Positions 22,771 to 35,463 of a stretch of DNA of 64,000 nt are shown here, one piece after another (position 1 is the stretch's first letter; the number at the start of each line of letters is the position of its first letter). The translations under genes were made by a program, and so were the position numbers. The DNA is from Holacanthus passer (taxonomy: Eukaryota > Chordata > Actinopteri > Pomacanthidae). The notes under the pieces are model-generated. The model was not told the origin of the DNA and searched no databases. It was given only the letters and a program-made list of their open reading frames with translations. The DNA lies in NCBI GenBank assembly GCA_025331565.1, contig JAFREQ010000094.1, forward strand, positions 806,001-870,000. Direction: 5' to 3'.

Positions 22771-25700
22771 TGAGCGAGGGAGAAAGAGAGAGAGCGAGAG
22801 TAATTAAACTTCTTCACCCACTATACCTCTCTACTTAGTGATTCCACACACAAAGCCGTTTCATTATCTCTGTTTGTCAACCCCTTCTCTACCTGGACTC
22901 TGAGTGTTTTTCTGTGTGGAAGTGTGTGTGTGTGTGTGTGTGCGAGTTCCTGCTGGGACACGGGGGGTGCTCTCTCCTCGGGCATTCTTTAAAAAGAGGA
23001 ATTTCTTTAAAGACAAAAAGGCAGGAGGGTTGGGTGGGGTGAGGGGGTGTGTGTGTGGCGGTGAGGTGGGGGGCTGCTTGCCCTTTGTCGGTAATCAGTT
23101 TGAAATGTTGAACAGTTTGCTGCTGCTGCTGCTATTCTCCTGAAACCTCCAGAGTGTGTGTTCAATTTATGGAGCCCCTGTGTGTGTGTGTGTGTGTGTG
23201 TGTGGTTCTCGCTTTCCGCTCTGAACCACCAGGTTGTTGATGTCTACATGTGAGCCGTTGTAAGATGTTTTAGGTTTTGAGTGTGTGTGCGCGCGTGAGA
23301 GAGAGCGAGTGTGTGTGTGTGTGTGTGTGTGTGTTTTGTGTAGCGAGGTTAAAGTGGGCCCCTAGTGAGATTAACCTCTGGTCCGTGTCACCGTTTGGCA
23401 TGCAGGCCCCACCCATCTCTGCCTCCAGATAGCCAGTATCAGGCTTTGTCTCTCCTGCAGCAACACCACCCCCTCACCCCCTCCACCCACCCCCACCCCG
23501 CACCTCCTCCACCAAACCCACCCTTCTCTTCTGCACATCAAAAAACGCAAAAGAAGAAGAAAGAGTAGTCATGTGACTTCCTTTTGAGGAGCTGGCCACA
23601 TACAGCGGAGATGATTGGTAATTGGAAAGGTGGCGGAGTAGAAAGCAGAGCAGGGCTAAAAACAAGTCGCAAGTTCACCTGAAATACAAAGAGAGCGCCT
23701 GCAGAGTGTCGACTGTGTTTGCACCTCCTGACATTTATTTAATTTCTTTTGATTAAAAAAAAAACTCCAAACAACTGAAACATTCAGCAATAAAACATTA
23801 GTTAAACATTAATAAAAGCAAAGGTAAACATATGTGGTAAATATGGCTTTTAGAGGTTTTTAATTCTTTTGACTTTTTGGCTGTTTCATTTCTGAGCAGA
23901 AGAAAGAATTTATCTTGATTTTTGCAGAAATGTGTGGTGACAAAGATAATAAGGCTGTAACTAGTGATTATTTTCCTTATCACTTAATCTACAGATATTT
24001 TCTTTAAAATGTGAGATAATAGTTCAAATGCCTACTGAACTATACTCAAATTTCTTTTTTTATCTGACCAAAAGTCAGAAATATTCAGTTTATTATTTTA
24101 CATGAAAAAGAAAAAAACATCAAATCCTCACATTTAAGAAGCTGTTTGGCATTTTTGCTCAACTGAAACAATAAATAGATTATCAAAATAGTTTTAGTTT
24201 TCTACATCTAAGCGATTCATTGACTAGTCATTTCATCTCTTTAAAACAATATATAGATATATGAGAAATACAAACGTGTAAAAACATGCTTAGAGTTTAG
24301 TTTTTGGAAAGATTTCTTTTGTCTTAAACAGTGTTTGAAATGCATCAATACTCGGTTTGAAATTTGAAATGTCAATTTCATAGACACAGACATTTATTTA
24401 AAAAGGCAGAGAAAGAGATAAAATAACTTTTAACTTTCATTCTCAAATGAAAAACACGGTTGTCAATAAGCAAACAACTCAGATGATAAGAAGATAATCT
24501 TTAAAAATGAGATCTACCACAGATCAGCCACTTCTTGTAAGGAATAAACCTACTTTTGATGATATTTTGCTCATGCTAATCTCTTAATATCAGCGTCATA
24601 AACAGTCAAATTAGCTAATAACTACTCTCTCACTTCAGTTGCGTTTGTCATGTATCGTGCTTCTGCATGTAGGTTGAATTCGATGGCAAAGTATACGGAA
24701 GAAAAAAACAGTAGCTGCTGGTTTTTGCCTCAGTTGCAACAAAATCAATTATCATGAATAATGATATTGATTTAAACCACATGCAATGAAAAATTACTTG
24801 GACAATTTAAAGATAAATGCAGGTCATATTTGGAAAAGTAAGTGTGTTAATGCTATTCATTGTGTTTCGTGGCAAAAAATGTTACAAGTCTTAAAAGCAA
24901 AGAACCATTTTATTTCTCAACCTGTTTGTGTATATATAAAAACGCAGTAGGCGTCAAGTCATATTACTATTGTCAAATGGGTGATGTGAATTTTTGAAAC
25001 CACACTGTTTGCATAAAGAAGTCCAGATATGCTTTGTAGCTTCTGTTTGAATGGTTTCAGTCATTAGCCGTCTGTGTGTTTTTATCACCAGCTACCTCAG
25101 CGACGTTCATTTCCCCTCACATGCTGATAAACGTAGCAAGATGATCTAGTGCTTCCTCCCTCAGATCAAATATTTGGCCCAGTCATAATCGGGTGTGTTG
25201 GATGTTGTTAATTTGAAGCAGGGGAAACATGAAGGCGTTTGAGTGTTTGATGGGGGTTGGGCAGGGTTCAAAGGTCAGGGCCACTAATGACAACGTGTTG
25301 AGGAGGGCTTGGGTGTCAGCGTCATAAGAGCGGCTCTGTTGGTGGTTTTCATCGGCGTGTTTCTGTCTGCTTTTTTTTTTTTTCCTCCTCCTTCCATCCA
25401 GCTTTCTCTCTCCCTTTCTCCCCTTTTTTTTCTTTGGTTTATATGCATCCTGTTGGGTTATGTCCATCTGTGCTGATCTGGCCCAGCTTTGTCCACTTAG
25501 CATTTCCTGTGTGTAAAAAGCTACTTAATGGCACCACGCCACATGGTGACCGCCATCTCCGTCACGCTCACCCTTAGATACACACACACCCCCTTTTCCT
25601 CTTGACACGAGCTCGATCCAGCGCGGCTCTGCGTGGGCCACCTCTGATTTAAAGCATCCCATAATTAGCCATTCCATAGCCGGTGGTCGCCGTGCACGGA

Positions 25701-28700
25701 GAGAGGCCGGTGGAGGATGGTGGGTGTCCTCTCTCCGCTTCCACATCCCCTCACGTTACAGCTTCCTGTATTGATTGCTGGGCCTGGTGATGACGAGGGC
25801 CTGGCTGATGAAAAGGAGGGCTATTTCTATCCAGGATGCTGTATTGATCGCTGGCTCCTTCCTACACACACACGGTCGCACACATGTGGAGCTATAGGAA
25901 GATATTTATTACATATGAGGACGCTCGTGAGCATAATCAAGCCATTTTAGAGCGTGTCGGTGTCCATTTTGTTTGCTCAGGTTCTTCAGTTTTGAGGATG
26001 ACAGTAGCTACCGGTGGATCTGAGTCAAAGCGCTGAGAGCTGGTGTGGTCCGCTAGTCGGGCAGGGGGTGGTGCTGGGATGGTTATACCACTGACCCCCG
26101 GATTTCTGCTGCTGACCTGTGGGGCTCCTGATCAAATGGGGGTTTTGTTCCTGGGCTCCCCCCAGGTCCAGCCACTGATCAGGAGTTGCTCCTCCATTGG
26201 AGCTGAACAGAATGCGCTGGAGGCATTTCCATGAACCTCCCTCCTCCTCCTCTAAAACGCCCTCCCTCATCCACCACCCCCCTGCTCCAGGCCACTCCTC
26301 CATTTTGTTTTCTCTCTCTCTCTCTCTCTCTCTCTCTGACGTTCTCTCGTTCCCTCTCCCCGGCCGTGCCCTTTCCTGACCTCTGTGCGCAAACTGAAAC
26401 GGCCAGGACACCCGCCAGGTCACTCGAGAGGAGGGGACTCGGGTTACAGGTTCTGATTTTGTGAAGTTTTTTTTTTTTTTTCACACACATTGACACAAGC
26501 ACGCACCAGCACGGAGGCACACACATGCACACACACACACACATGTAAATCCACATGCTGCGTTTTATTACGTAATTGTGGAGCGACTGAGCTGTTGCAA
26601 GCTCATGCTTCAGCAATGAAACTCATCCGAGGCATGAAAGCATGAGCGTGATACCACCTCTTATATGTAGGAGACGTGTGTGTGTGTGTGTTTTCCTGCA
26701 TTTCTGCAGAACAAAAGGGGTTGTGTGGTTTCCTCACTGGTGCATTGTGGGCATTGACGGGGTTGGAGAGGGGGTAGGGTGCTGAGACAAACCACTCAAC
26801 TTTGACCTGGAGAGACAAGCCGCTTGTGGACTGGAGACAGGAGAGGAACAGGAAGGGCTCACGCTCCACACAGTCTAGAGAGCAGTCGATGATTATTCAT
26901 CATTATTCTGAATGCATTTTGTTTTGTGGGGGATGGGCGCAATTTTTTTATTTGCTTTCTAGTGATTTCTGCTGCAGGAATGCCTTTTAGTCATTTGGAT
27001 GGTCTAATGATGGTAATCATGAAATCAATTGGCATTTTAATTTGAAAACAGGGTTCAGACTGCTCGAGGTTTGTTGTTTATAAAAAACAGAAAGCCAGGT
27101 TTGGTGGATGCATGTCCAAGCAGTTTTGGCTGATACATTAATAAAGTATTGATTGCTGGATCTTGGAATTCGTTGTTTTTGCAGCACGGCGAATTGATAT
27201 CGATCCTTATTGGTTGCATAAAGCCACGAGCTCAGTTTGTGACTCACCTCATCATCCCTTCTGCTTTATTCCACCTCTTGCATCTGTTGTGTCTTTGCTT
27301 TCGCTCATTTCCATTCCCTGATCCTCGTCCTTTCCTCAAAGCCAAATCCAATACCTGAACGGGAAAAACGGACGAGTTCTCCATCAGCAATCGACTGGAA
27401 TCAAAGTCTGTAAGCCTCACAAACTGCAGGGAGAGAATCAGAATATCAGAGAGAGAAATGAATATTTTAACACCAGCAAATTTTCCTTTCTTATAAATTG
27501 GTCAAATGTAAAAAAAAAAAAAAAAAAAAAGTGTGTAAATAAGAAAGAAAAACAGCTTCAGAGAAGTTTGATATTAGGGCACAGATGTTCCACATATATA
27601 CGTTTAACATACATACATAAATATACGTTTATTTTTTTTATTATGTATGTTTCATTTGTGTCAGAATTTTCTCCTTGTGATTGCTGTGATTGATTTGGTG
27701 TGATATCTGTGCAGTGGCTTTTCTATTTGATACAATTTGTAGCTGCTCATATTATGATTTACTAAACATAGATGGTTATGTTCTAAAAAAATAAATAAAA
27801 AATAATCTAAATATATACATATTACTTTTCAAATCGCCGAAAACAAGACAAACACATGTCTGTAGTTGTGTTTTTCAGGTTTAAGGAATTTTTAAATTAT
27901 CTCAGTGGATACTTTATATTTCATGTCCCTTTTTAATAAACATTTTTAGTAGCAGAATCTTAGTTCACATAGTAGCAATAAGAAGAAAATGTTTGAAACT
28001 CTTCTTTTCTTTATAATCAAAAGAAGTCTTTTTTGTTTTTATGTGTCTTTCATACAAAACTTTTTAGGCAGCTATGAACTTAATATAAAAATCTAACTAA
28101 CTCATTTGAGTTGTCTGTAAAACTGTAAAAGCGAATGTTTTTAAAATAGAAATGCATGAAAAAATCCTTTAAGATAATCTAAAACTGATTTATTTAATAC
28201 AAACTTGTGAGATTAAATTGTTATATCCTGAAAATCTGGAAGTCTTTGCATTGTCCACATTATTCCATAGATTCAGAGTTGTCTTTGATTAAGTCAGTTT
28301 CATTAGAACAGATTTTTTTGTGTAGAGTTTTGGAATAAACATTTTGCAGTGAGCTGATGTTCAAGCCATCTGTATTTTGAAAGCAGAACTAATTGATGCA
28401 AGGACAGTTGTTTTCATTTGGATTTTATTGTATTACTCCTTTACATTTTTTATTGCTTTTAATTATAAAATATATGTAAAAAAATAAGAAGCTCTTAATG
28501 AAACAACTGAACAATTTTTTTCAAGTTTATTCTCAACAAACTTGTTTTTTAGAAACATACAATAAAACAAAGTACTTTTACTGTAATTTTCCACTCATGT
28601 AATCCTCTATTTATCCCAATTTTATGTTTTTATCTTTACGTCATTGTTCAGCGGTAGTCAGATAGAAATCCATCAGAGTGCAGCGAGTTCAGACACTATT

Positions 28701-31700
28701 CTTAGTTTGTAATTAATTCACACTACTTCAGTCACTTTCCCTCTTCTCACTGTTTTATACATTCCCACTTTTTCACTCCCGCTTACATATTAATTTATAT
28801 CTAATAATAGACCACCTATAGGGCGCCATTAGCTTCCTGTAACTGCAGTCGTTGACACGGACATTATAGGGAAAAATGCTGCTGAGCACATTTTCTCTAC
28901 TTCCTCTATAGTTACACATTTGATTCATTTCTCTTCCTGTCTCCTACACATCTGTCTCTACAGCAGGCGGCGTTGAATTTACAGATAGCCTGTGTGTTAT
29001 TTTTAGGCCTTGATGTATAGTAGGTAGTAGGTTTGCTCTGCACCCTGCGTGCTCGTGTGGGTGTGTGTTTACCTATGCCGAGATCCACAGGGCTGGCTGC
29101 GATTCATGAAGGTCACGGATACAGTGCATATCAGCCGTCCGTTCTGTGCGATCAACAAGACATAAATCATTGTCCAGTGGTTATGTAGTAACCAAATCAA
29201 TAATTCCGATCATGCAGATAAGATGGATGGTGGATGTGCTGGGGGGGGCAATGATTGCACGGGTGCGACTTCTTTTCTCGCCGCAGAAGGAATAGGAAGT
29301 GGTGCCTCTGCGAAAAGTAGATAAAGGGAGTACAGCAAGGACGCTGTGAGTGAGATAAGTCCCTCTGTGCACACACTGTCATGGCAGTTGGTGCAAACCA
29401 CATACAGCCAGTCCGCCATGTTTGAAATGATGTCTTTCTGTGTACATTGTGAGCTGCTGGATGTTGCCGCATGCAGCAGTGCGTACAAGCGCCCACAGTA
29501 AACTTCCCGGCGTTAATAAGTGTTGACTCCGTGGCCATTATTTGGAGATGCAAAGTGTTGATCGGGGAGCTGTTTCCTCTTCCTCTCGGGCGACTGTTCA
29601 ATATTTAAGTGTTAAATTAGCTGTGACGGGTGTAGACTTATATAACATTAATGCTGAGCTGTGTGCTGTGCGGACAGAAAAGTAAGAACTAAGGCGTTAA
29701 ATTGAGTCTTTTCATTGAAAAATGACCTTTTCTGCGCAAGACAGAGCCTCTCTGCACCTTTCACTTGCCTACTGAAGATGAAGCAAACAGTCTTTGTCAG
29801 TTTACTTCATCATTCAAGGTTAAAAAAATACCCAATAGAATCAGTCAAGGTAAAATACATTTCTATACCATTGTGGATATAAAGCCTTTAAAAATGACAA
29901 ACGGAGGTATTTGAATTGCCTTTAATGGGCTCCCAAATGATTCAAGGACATGTGAATGTCTACAATAATTTAAATGACTCAGATATCCATTGTCTTTGTG
30001 TTGTGTTACACTGAATTGTGCTCTTTCACATGCAGTAAGTGCCCTGTCAGAATATTTATTATATCGGATTATATCTTCTCATCAATCAGCCCTACAGAAG
30101 CCGGGGTAACTTTATGCTTTAATATACTGAAATTAGAGCAATTTCAAGTAACATGAGCTCTTCTATCATACTTGTAGCCTACAGCAAACTGGGCATCCCC
30201 TTACTTAACTACAGACCCTCGTGTATTGCAGGCATTATGACTTTTTTTTTTTTCAGACTTCATTGAGATATAAGCACCTGTCACTGTTAAATGGATAATT
30301 GCTTTTTGTCTCCCGACAGAGCAAACTGGTGATGGAGGGCTTCCGCAGCTTAAAGGAGGGTGAGCAGGTGGAGTTCACCTATAAGAAGTCCTCTAAGGGC
30401 CTGGAGTCCCTGCGGGTGACCGGACCTGGTGGGGGACCCTGTGCAGGCAAAGGGAAGGTCCCGCTCCAGAAACGCAAACCAAAGGGAGACCGGTGAGTAT
30501 GATTTTAAAATTTAGAAAAGCAGAATGGTTCCTCTGCATCTGCAGGACATGTAATGATCCATATCCATGCGTGCACATCTCACCAGCCTCGCTTCGTCTA
30601 ACAAAACCCTAAATGTATGAGAGCGATGGCGGCTTGCATTCAGACAGCAGCGTCTGTCTATAGTAGGAGACATATGTTATATGTACATCTCACCGCAGTG
30701 AGCTATTTCTGAGTGGGCTGAGATTATAGATTAAATCTATTCAATCTGCCCGGGTACATGCCTGTTGCTATGGTTATTGTGCACCGTAATAAGGAATTGA
30801 ATAGAGCACTTTGCCTGCCATTGCCGCTATTTTAAATCAATTTGCCAGCTTTTACATTAGAGACGGCATTAGCACAGGGATGGATTGGGCTTATATGCAT
30901 CTCAATGCGGCAGTAGCTCAATCAATTGTTTTGTCCTCAGTAAAATCCTGAAGGGTGCTTTGCTGAAATCTGTCAGAGGGAGCCATATGGAGCTCCTTGA
31001 AAACGCCTGGTGGTGGAAGCAGAGGGGAGGCTGTGTTCCCCGTCCTCCCTCTGACAGAGAATGACGTGTGGCGAACCCTACCAGGCAGAGCCGAGCACAT
31101 GTGTGTTAGGAAGGCATCACATGACTCCAAGGCTGCATTTACATCAGAAAGTCCGGCTCTGCGGCTCTTTATGTCGCTCGCCGTTGGCTCGCCAGGGCTG
31201 CTTCAGTGGAGCGACCCTGCGCCGTCCAGTTGTGAAGGTGTGAAAAGAAAAGCTTTTGTTAGAAAGGAGGAAACAGTATCTGGGAGAGAGGGCTCCCTGA
31301 TTGTTTTACACGGCTGAATAATTCAGTTTATTTGGGATAATTGATCCAGTGTTAGGTCAAGTGTCTCTGCCTTCTACAAAGGTGGTAGCAAGGTAGTGTT
31401 GGATTCAGAGATGGCAGGTAGATGTCTGTGATGTCATGTGTCTTTGTGAGCGTGCTCAGTGCGAGCGGGCTCCTGTGGCAGTAAAGCTGCTCTGACCCCT
31501 GCTGGCCACCCTGTTGTGCAACCAACTATTGTGTTGTCCATTCTCTACAGTGCTGCTCTGTAGACTCTGAAGGTGTTCGATGTGGTGAAATACTCAGCCT
31601 TTGTGGAAATAATAACTGAAGACATTCATTATGAAAGCTCGTTGAAGTGCTCATTTGAAGTGCTGCCCGCTATAGAAAATGCCTCCAACAAAATGAAGCA

Positions 31701-33557
31701 CGCCTCACATCTCTTCTCTGTTTTAGTCCCCAATTTTTTTCATCTCTCTTGTCTTTATCAGAGGTGGTTTTGAGCTTCTTTATATACAATATAGTTCAAT
31801 CAGTCATGTCGTTTTTAAATCACCATAGATACAAGCCATCCAAGATGATAACCTTTTCAAAATGGTTTTCACAGAATACAATATTAAACCTTAATTGATT
31901 TAAGAAAAAAAAGCTTTAGACACGACAACTTATTGTGCAAAGCTGAAGAGCAATGTCTGTGTTGATGAGTCTGTATTGCACAAGTCAAGAAAATTTTAAT
32001 TGCCTTTTTGACACTGCAGTCTTTTCTATAAATGTTGAAATGACTTATTTGACTTATAATTAGCCACTGAATATAATAGAGACATAAAAGGAATGTTGAA
32101 TTTCATTTTAAGATTTTTGGATGAATTTTTAATATAATAAACTGTGTCAAAATATAACGTTCATCCCACTGCAGACTCATGTATAATTGTTGATCCCATT
32201 GCTTTTGATGCATTGTTGTTTTATGGCTGTTATGGCTGAATCTTAAAACCTGCCTCCAGCTCTTATTTACTATATATAACTATAATTAAGAGGCATTGCA
32301 AAAAACACATTAAAGAAAATATCCTTAATATATGATAAACATATTAAGCACTCAGGTCTATTTATGTCTTTGTTTAATTCAGTCTCTCAAGGATGAGATG
32401 ATCATTTAGCCCCTGTTTTAAAGGAATGAAGACTTGAATGGACTTCTTTAGAATCGTGATTTGTTTTTCTTATGAAGTGACAGCAATTTGCCAACGTGCT
32501 GCTTCACTGTGTCCGTGCTCGTTTTGTTAATTGGCTGTCAAATCGGACGCGTTTTAAAACCCTGACGCGAGCCATTGTTTCACGATCGTGTGCTACTGTT
32601 GCTTTCAGCTTTGTTTGGCCATATCTGTCACTTAAAATCACCATGAGCACAATGATGTGTTGCACTGGTATATGAACAATTTCAAAACAGTGGACGTGCC
32701 ACCTGTTCTAGACTTTGAACGGTGTTAAGCAGTGCGCGGCGGACTAACTATAAAAACCCTGAACACTGAACCGAAGTGACACACACTCGTACATGAAGCC
32801 TTCAATAAGAGGATCTAACGCCTAAAGCTGCAAAAATTGTCCATTTGCTTTGATGTAGTGCCAAAACAGTTGGTGGCATCCTGACAGGCTGAATTGTTGG
32901 CCACATTTGCCTTCACTTTTTGTACTCTTTCAGCACCCAATTGCTTCTTGTCAAATTTAATAACACAGTGTAGTTTGGCATGTCACAGAGTGCTACTCAT
33001 GCTGGAGCCAGGGCAATAGCATGTGTCATACCGCCATCTAGTGGTGAGTCTGGGTCAATTTCAACTCTGCAGGGCTGATGTGTTTTGAGGAATCAATGTG
33101 TGGATTTTTCAGATAAAGTAAATCTGTAATCTAACCCACTGAAAAATCCAATAATGTGATGAGGGCCCCTGCGTTTGTGTTGCTCTCGGATATGTTTGTC
33201 ACGGTCTCATGTTTGTCTCTTCTCCTCGTCTCCTCCATCCTCTGCAGCTGTTATAACTGTGGAGGTCTGGATCACCATGCCAAGGAGTGTGGCCTGCCCC
33301 CCCAGCCAAAGAAATGCCACTACTGCCAGAGCATCACGCACATGGTGGCTCAGTGTCCCCACAAGACGCTGGCGCCCGCCACAGGCTCTCAGGACCAACA
33401 TGCGTCTACCTCGGCCTTCAGCCCAGGGACCGGGCCCTACCTCTGCCCCCCAGAGGAGGAGGAGCGCTCCGGCTCATCTCCCCTGGAGGGCTCCTCCTCC
33501 TCCCCTGAGGAGCCCAACACACGCGGCCCCCGGACCCAGAGGTGGAGGAAATCCTGA
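19051..33557 (+). CDS. lin28b: lin28b, Lin-28 homolog B (complete, 4 coding exons)
   Basis: LIN28B is an RNA-binding protein that blocks let-7 microRNA maturation and controls developmental timing and growth. Exons 19051-19060, 19816-20006, 30320-30492 and 33248-33557 total 684 bases, coding 227 residues (human 250). The cold-shock domain spans about residues 31-105, with KWFNVRMGFGFI (RNP1-type) and VFVHQ (RNP2-type). A basic linker QKRKPKGDR, the expected nuclear/nucleolar signal, leads into two CCHC knuckles: C126-C129-H134-C139 and C148-C151-H156-C161. These knuckles bind GGAG in let-7 precursors in the known family. The start was chosen because MAEGGPGKGGGE matches the family N terminus across the exon 1/2 junction. 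The shortened C-terminal tail is Ser/Pro/Glu-rich. The lin28a paralogue is less likely: the long basic linker and MAEGG start fit lin28b. Confidence 0.96.
19061..19815 (+). other. lin28b intron 1 (755 bases)
   Basis: Contains a (TTA)n stretch right after the donor, an A tract at about 19,209-19,233, a T tract at about 19,460-19,476, and a long C/T-rich tract leading to a strong acceptor TTGTTCCAG. An open frame from an ATG at 19,752 runs in phase into exon 2 and would code a proline-rich extension; it is probably just intronic. Confidence 0.7.
19816..20006 (+). CDS. lin28b: lin28b exon 2, first half of cold-shock domain
   Basis: Codes GGPGKGGGEDPAKSTEQEE, then SGFCKWFNVRMGFGFISM and LDVFVHQ. 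Ends before GTAAGT. Confidence 0.96.
22249..23333 (+). repeat. Cluster of GA and GT microsatellites
   Basis: Separate tracts at 22,249-22,268 (GA), 22,738-22,757 (GT) running into GA to about 22,770, 22,923-22,942 (GT), 23,179-23,202 (GT), and 23,281-23,333 (GT and GA mixed). The DNA between them is strongly purine- or G-rich on the plus strand. Confidence 0.9.
23946..24245 (+). repeat. Diverged teleost interspersed repeat
   Basis: Begins near AAGGCTGTAACTAGTGATTA and carries AAAAGTCAGAAATATTCAGT and CCTCACATTTAAGAAGCTG, ending near GATTCATTGACTAGTCA. This phrase order recalls a repeat that is very common in percomorph genomes (recognised from memory). Part of the same pattern recurs at 53,775-54,035. 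Confidence 0.6.
26310..26337 (+). repeat. (CT)n microsatellite
   Basis: About 14 CT units inside lin28b intron 2. Confidence 0.95.
30320..30492 (+). CDS. lin28b: lin28b exon 3, second half of cold-shock domain and linker
   Basis: Codes SKLVMEGFRSLKEGEQVEFT, KKSSKGLESLRVTGPGG and the basic linker ending KRKPKGDR. The codon for R125 is split by the intron. Ends before GTGAGT. Confidence 0.97.
30600..30950. promoter_or_regulatory. Candidate conserved non-coding element in lin28b intron 3
   Basis: Balanced, repeat-free sequence with the homeodomain-like palindrome TAGATTAAATCTA (30,727-30,739) and an RFX-like GTTGCTATGG (about 30,763-30,772). It contrasts with the low-complexity DNA around it. 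Conservation is inferred from appearance, not from an alignment. Confidence 0.35.
33031..33044 (-). promoter_or_regulatory. CTCF-type motif, reverse
   Basis: On the minus strand it reads CCACTAGATGGCGG, matching CCASYAGRKGGCRS at every position. It lies about 200 bases before lin28b exon 4 and faces the forward motifs at 8.9 and 10.8 kb. Confidence 0.65.
33248..33557 (+). CDS. lin28b: lin28b exon 4, zinc knuckles and C-terminal tail
   Basis: Codes CYNCGGLDHHAKEC and CHYCQSITHMVAQC, the two retroviral-type knuckles, followed by a tail rich in Ser, Pro and Glu ending RTQRWRKS. Stop TGA at 33,555-33,557. A CTACCTC let-7 seed match lies inside the coding sequence at 33,437-33,443. Confidence 0.97.
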
Positions 33558-33643
33558 AAACAGCCCATAGAGGTGAACCTCTCACCGCTAACCCCTGACC
33601 CTCATGTCTCCCTCAATCAAGGATACCTGAAGCCCCCCCTCAT

Positions 33644-33651
33644 CTACCTCA
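33644..33651 (+). promoter_or_regulatory. let-7 8mer seed match in lin28b 3' UTR
   Basis: CTACCTCA, 87 bases after the stop codon. let-7 repression of LIN28 genes is well established; this site is read directly from sequence. Confidence 0.7.
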
Positions 33652-35130
33652 CACCTGTGAAAAAAAAATGGGAGGTCTTGATTTCTGTACTTTTTATTTT
33701 ATTTTATTTTTTTTAATTTTTCTAACCAGCGCAGCTATGGGAACGATCACCGGGGTACGGACATGCGTGAATGTGTGTGACTGACCTGCAGTCGCCTGGT
33801 GCAGCGATGGCAAACCACCGCTGGGATGGTGACTGCAGGGAATGACTGTTTTTCTTGTTTCAATCAGTGCAGCTCAAGAGTGAAACAACATGGTATGATG
33901 GTTTGATGATTTTTTTTTTTTCCTCTTGGACCTAAGTGTTGGCCATTTTGAATACTTTTTCCTCGCAGTCGTTGTCGATTTTAAAGCCACAAATTTATAT
34001 CAAGTAGGCCTAATCATTCCTGAAAATCACGATGCATCCTTTTAGCACACACGGTAGCTCAATTTAAGAAGGATTAGAAGAAGACTTTTAAAAGCTTGAG
34101 ACCCTCTAAGCGATTATCCAGACCCGTAGGATTGTTAGCTTGGCTTATAAAGATCTTTAGGGAAACTTTATGTATTCCAGAGGGAATTTTTAAAGGAAAG
34201 GCGATGGGCTGCTAAACACATTCTCTGTGATCTTGAAACACTCACTACATACCTCTCTCTTACACGAAAACCGACTGGACCAACTGATTGTCAAAGCGTG
34301 AGCATGTGTGTTTGTGCGTGCACGTGCAAGAGAGAACGAGGAAGCGTGTGTTTGTGTGTGCGTGTGTCATGCAAAACTGTCAGACTGGAGTCGCCTCTTC
34401 TCCAGGTGCGAGTCAACACTATTAACACTCAGTTTCCTATTATTAGAGATAGACGCGCCTATAGATAAAAACGTCATATAATCCAGCTAGAGCATAGATT
34501 TAGACTCAAAGTAATGAATTGATCATTAGACTTCCATTTTTGGTTGTTGCATAATTAGTTGAAAATAACATTACAGTTTATAAATCATAGTATAAGTCAT
34601 TAATATATATGTAAAGTCACAAGATATAATTGAAATTCTATTAACTTTAAGTAATGCATATATAAGGAATTAGCTCTGACATAGGTGAATAGCCCTGTAT
34701 ATTGCATGGGATACTTTGTTGTTGTGTGAAAAACTTGTAGCTCTCTCTCTATTTAACCGTTTTCCTCAAATCAAACTGATTTTTTTTTCCAAATCTTTAC
34801 TCCATGCCTTCTTCTTCACTAGCTCAAAATAGTAAGCAATCACCTCTGACCCAGCACAAAGACCCACCTTACACAGGTGTAACGTCAGACCATTACAGTA
34901 TCGTCACAGCTGCTCTACTTTACCGAATACCTCACCAATTCTTCCTCTCGGAAATGAATGTCGCAGAACATCGAGCCGCTTGCTCTCCCGGCTGTGTCGC
35001 AGTAAGATCGAACCACCAGTTTCCTCTTCCATCTGTGCCTACCAGTTTTTAGTTAGCACCAGCCAGGTGATGCTCACACCTTTGGAGGATGAGACGCCGT
35101 CACTGCTGCTGCTGCTGCTTCAGACTCACT

Positions 35131-35131
<1 letters not shown>

Positions 35132-35185
<54 letters not shown>

Positions 35186-35190
35186 AAGAG
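35132..35190 (+). repeat. (GA)n microsatellite in lin28b 3' UTR
   Basis: Pure GA for about 45 bases, then interrupted GA. Confidence 0.95.
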
Positions 35191-35455
35191 TGCTGCTTTT
35201 GGTATAACTTGAATCCCAAGCATGGCTTTAGTGGCACTTATTTGTGACCTAACAACTCTTCTCTGACCATATTGAATGTGAAAAGAGCTTATCTGAAGTC
35301 GACGCCTCACAAAAAAAAGTTCTCGTCGGGTCGCTTTGGAGTTGTATCTTAATGTTCTGACAAATCAAATAACTTTGTATGATGATATCAAACTAGCTTG
35401 TGTGTTTTTAAAAGCTCTAAAGTTAGACAACCAACTTTTTTTGGTATATTTCTAT

Positions 35456-35463
35456 ACCAAAGA
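35456..35463 (+). promoter_or_regulatory. miR-9 8mer seed match within a hairpin
   Basis: ACCAAAGA matches positions 2-8 of miR-9 plus the A. Its first five bases form the 3' arm of a perfect 8-bp stem (35,441-35,448 with 35,453-35,460). Confidence 0.55.

Larger units (their letters stand above)
20007..30319 (+). other. lin28b intron 2 (10.3 kb)
   Basis: No coding exon found inside. Holds a dense cluster of GT and GA microsatellites (22.25-23.33 kb), one copy of a common teleost repeat (23.95-24.25 kb), a CT tract (26.31-26.34 kb), a CA tract (26.53-26.54 kb) and long AT-rich stretches. Open frames here arise mainly from low-complexity tracts. Confidence 0.75.
30493..33247 (+). other. lin28b intron 3 (2.76 kb)
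   Basis: No coding exon. The first 450 bases include a non-repetitive block (30,600-30,950) with the look of conserved regulatory DNA, and a perfect reverse CTCF-type motif lies at 33,031-33,044. Confidence 0.7.
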
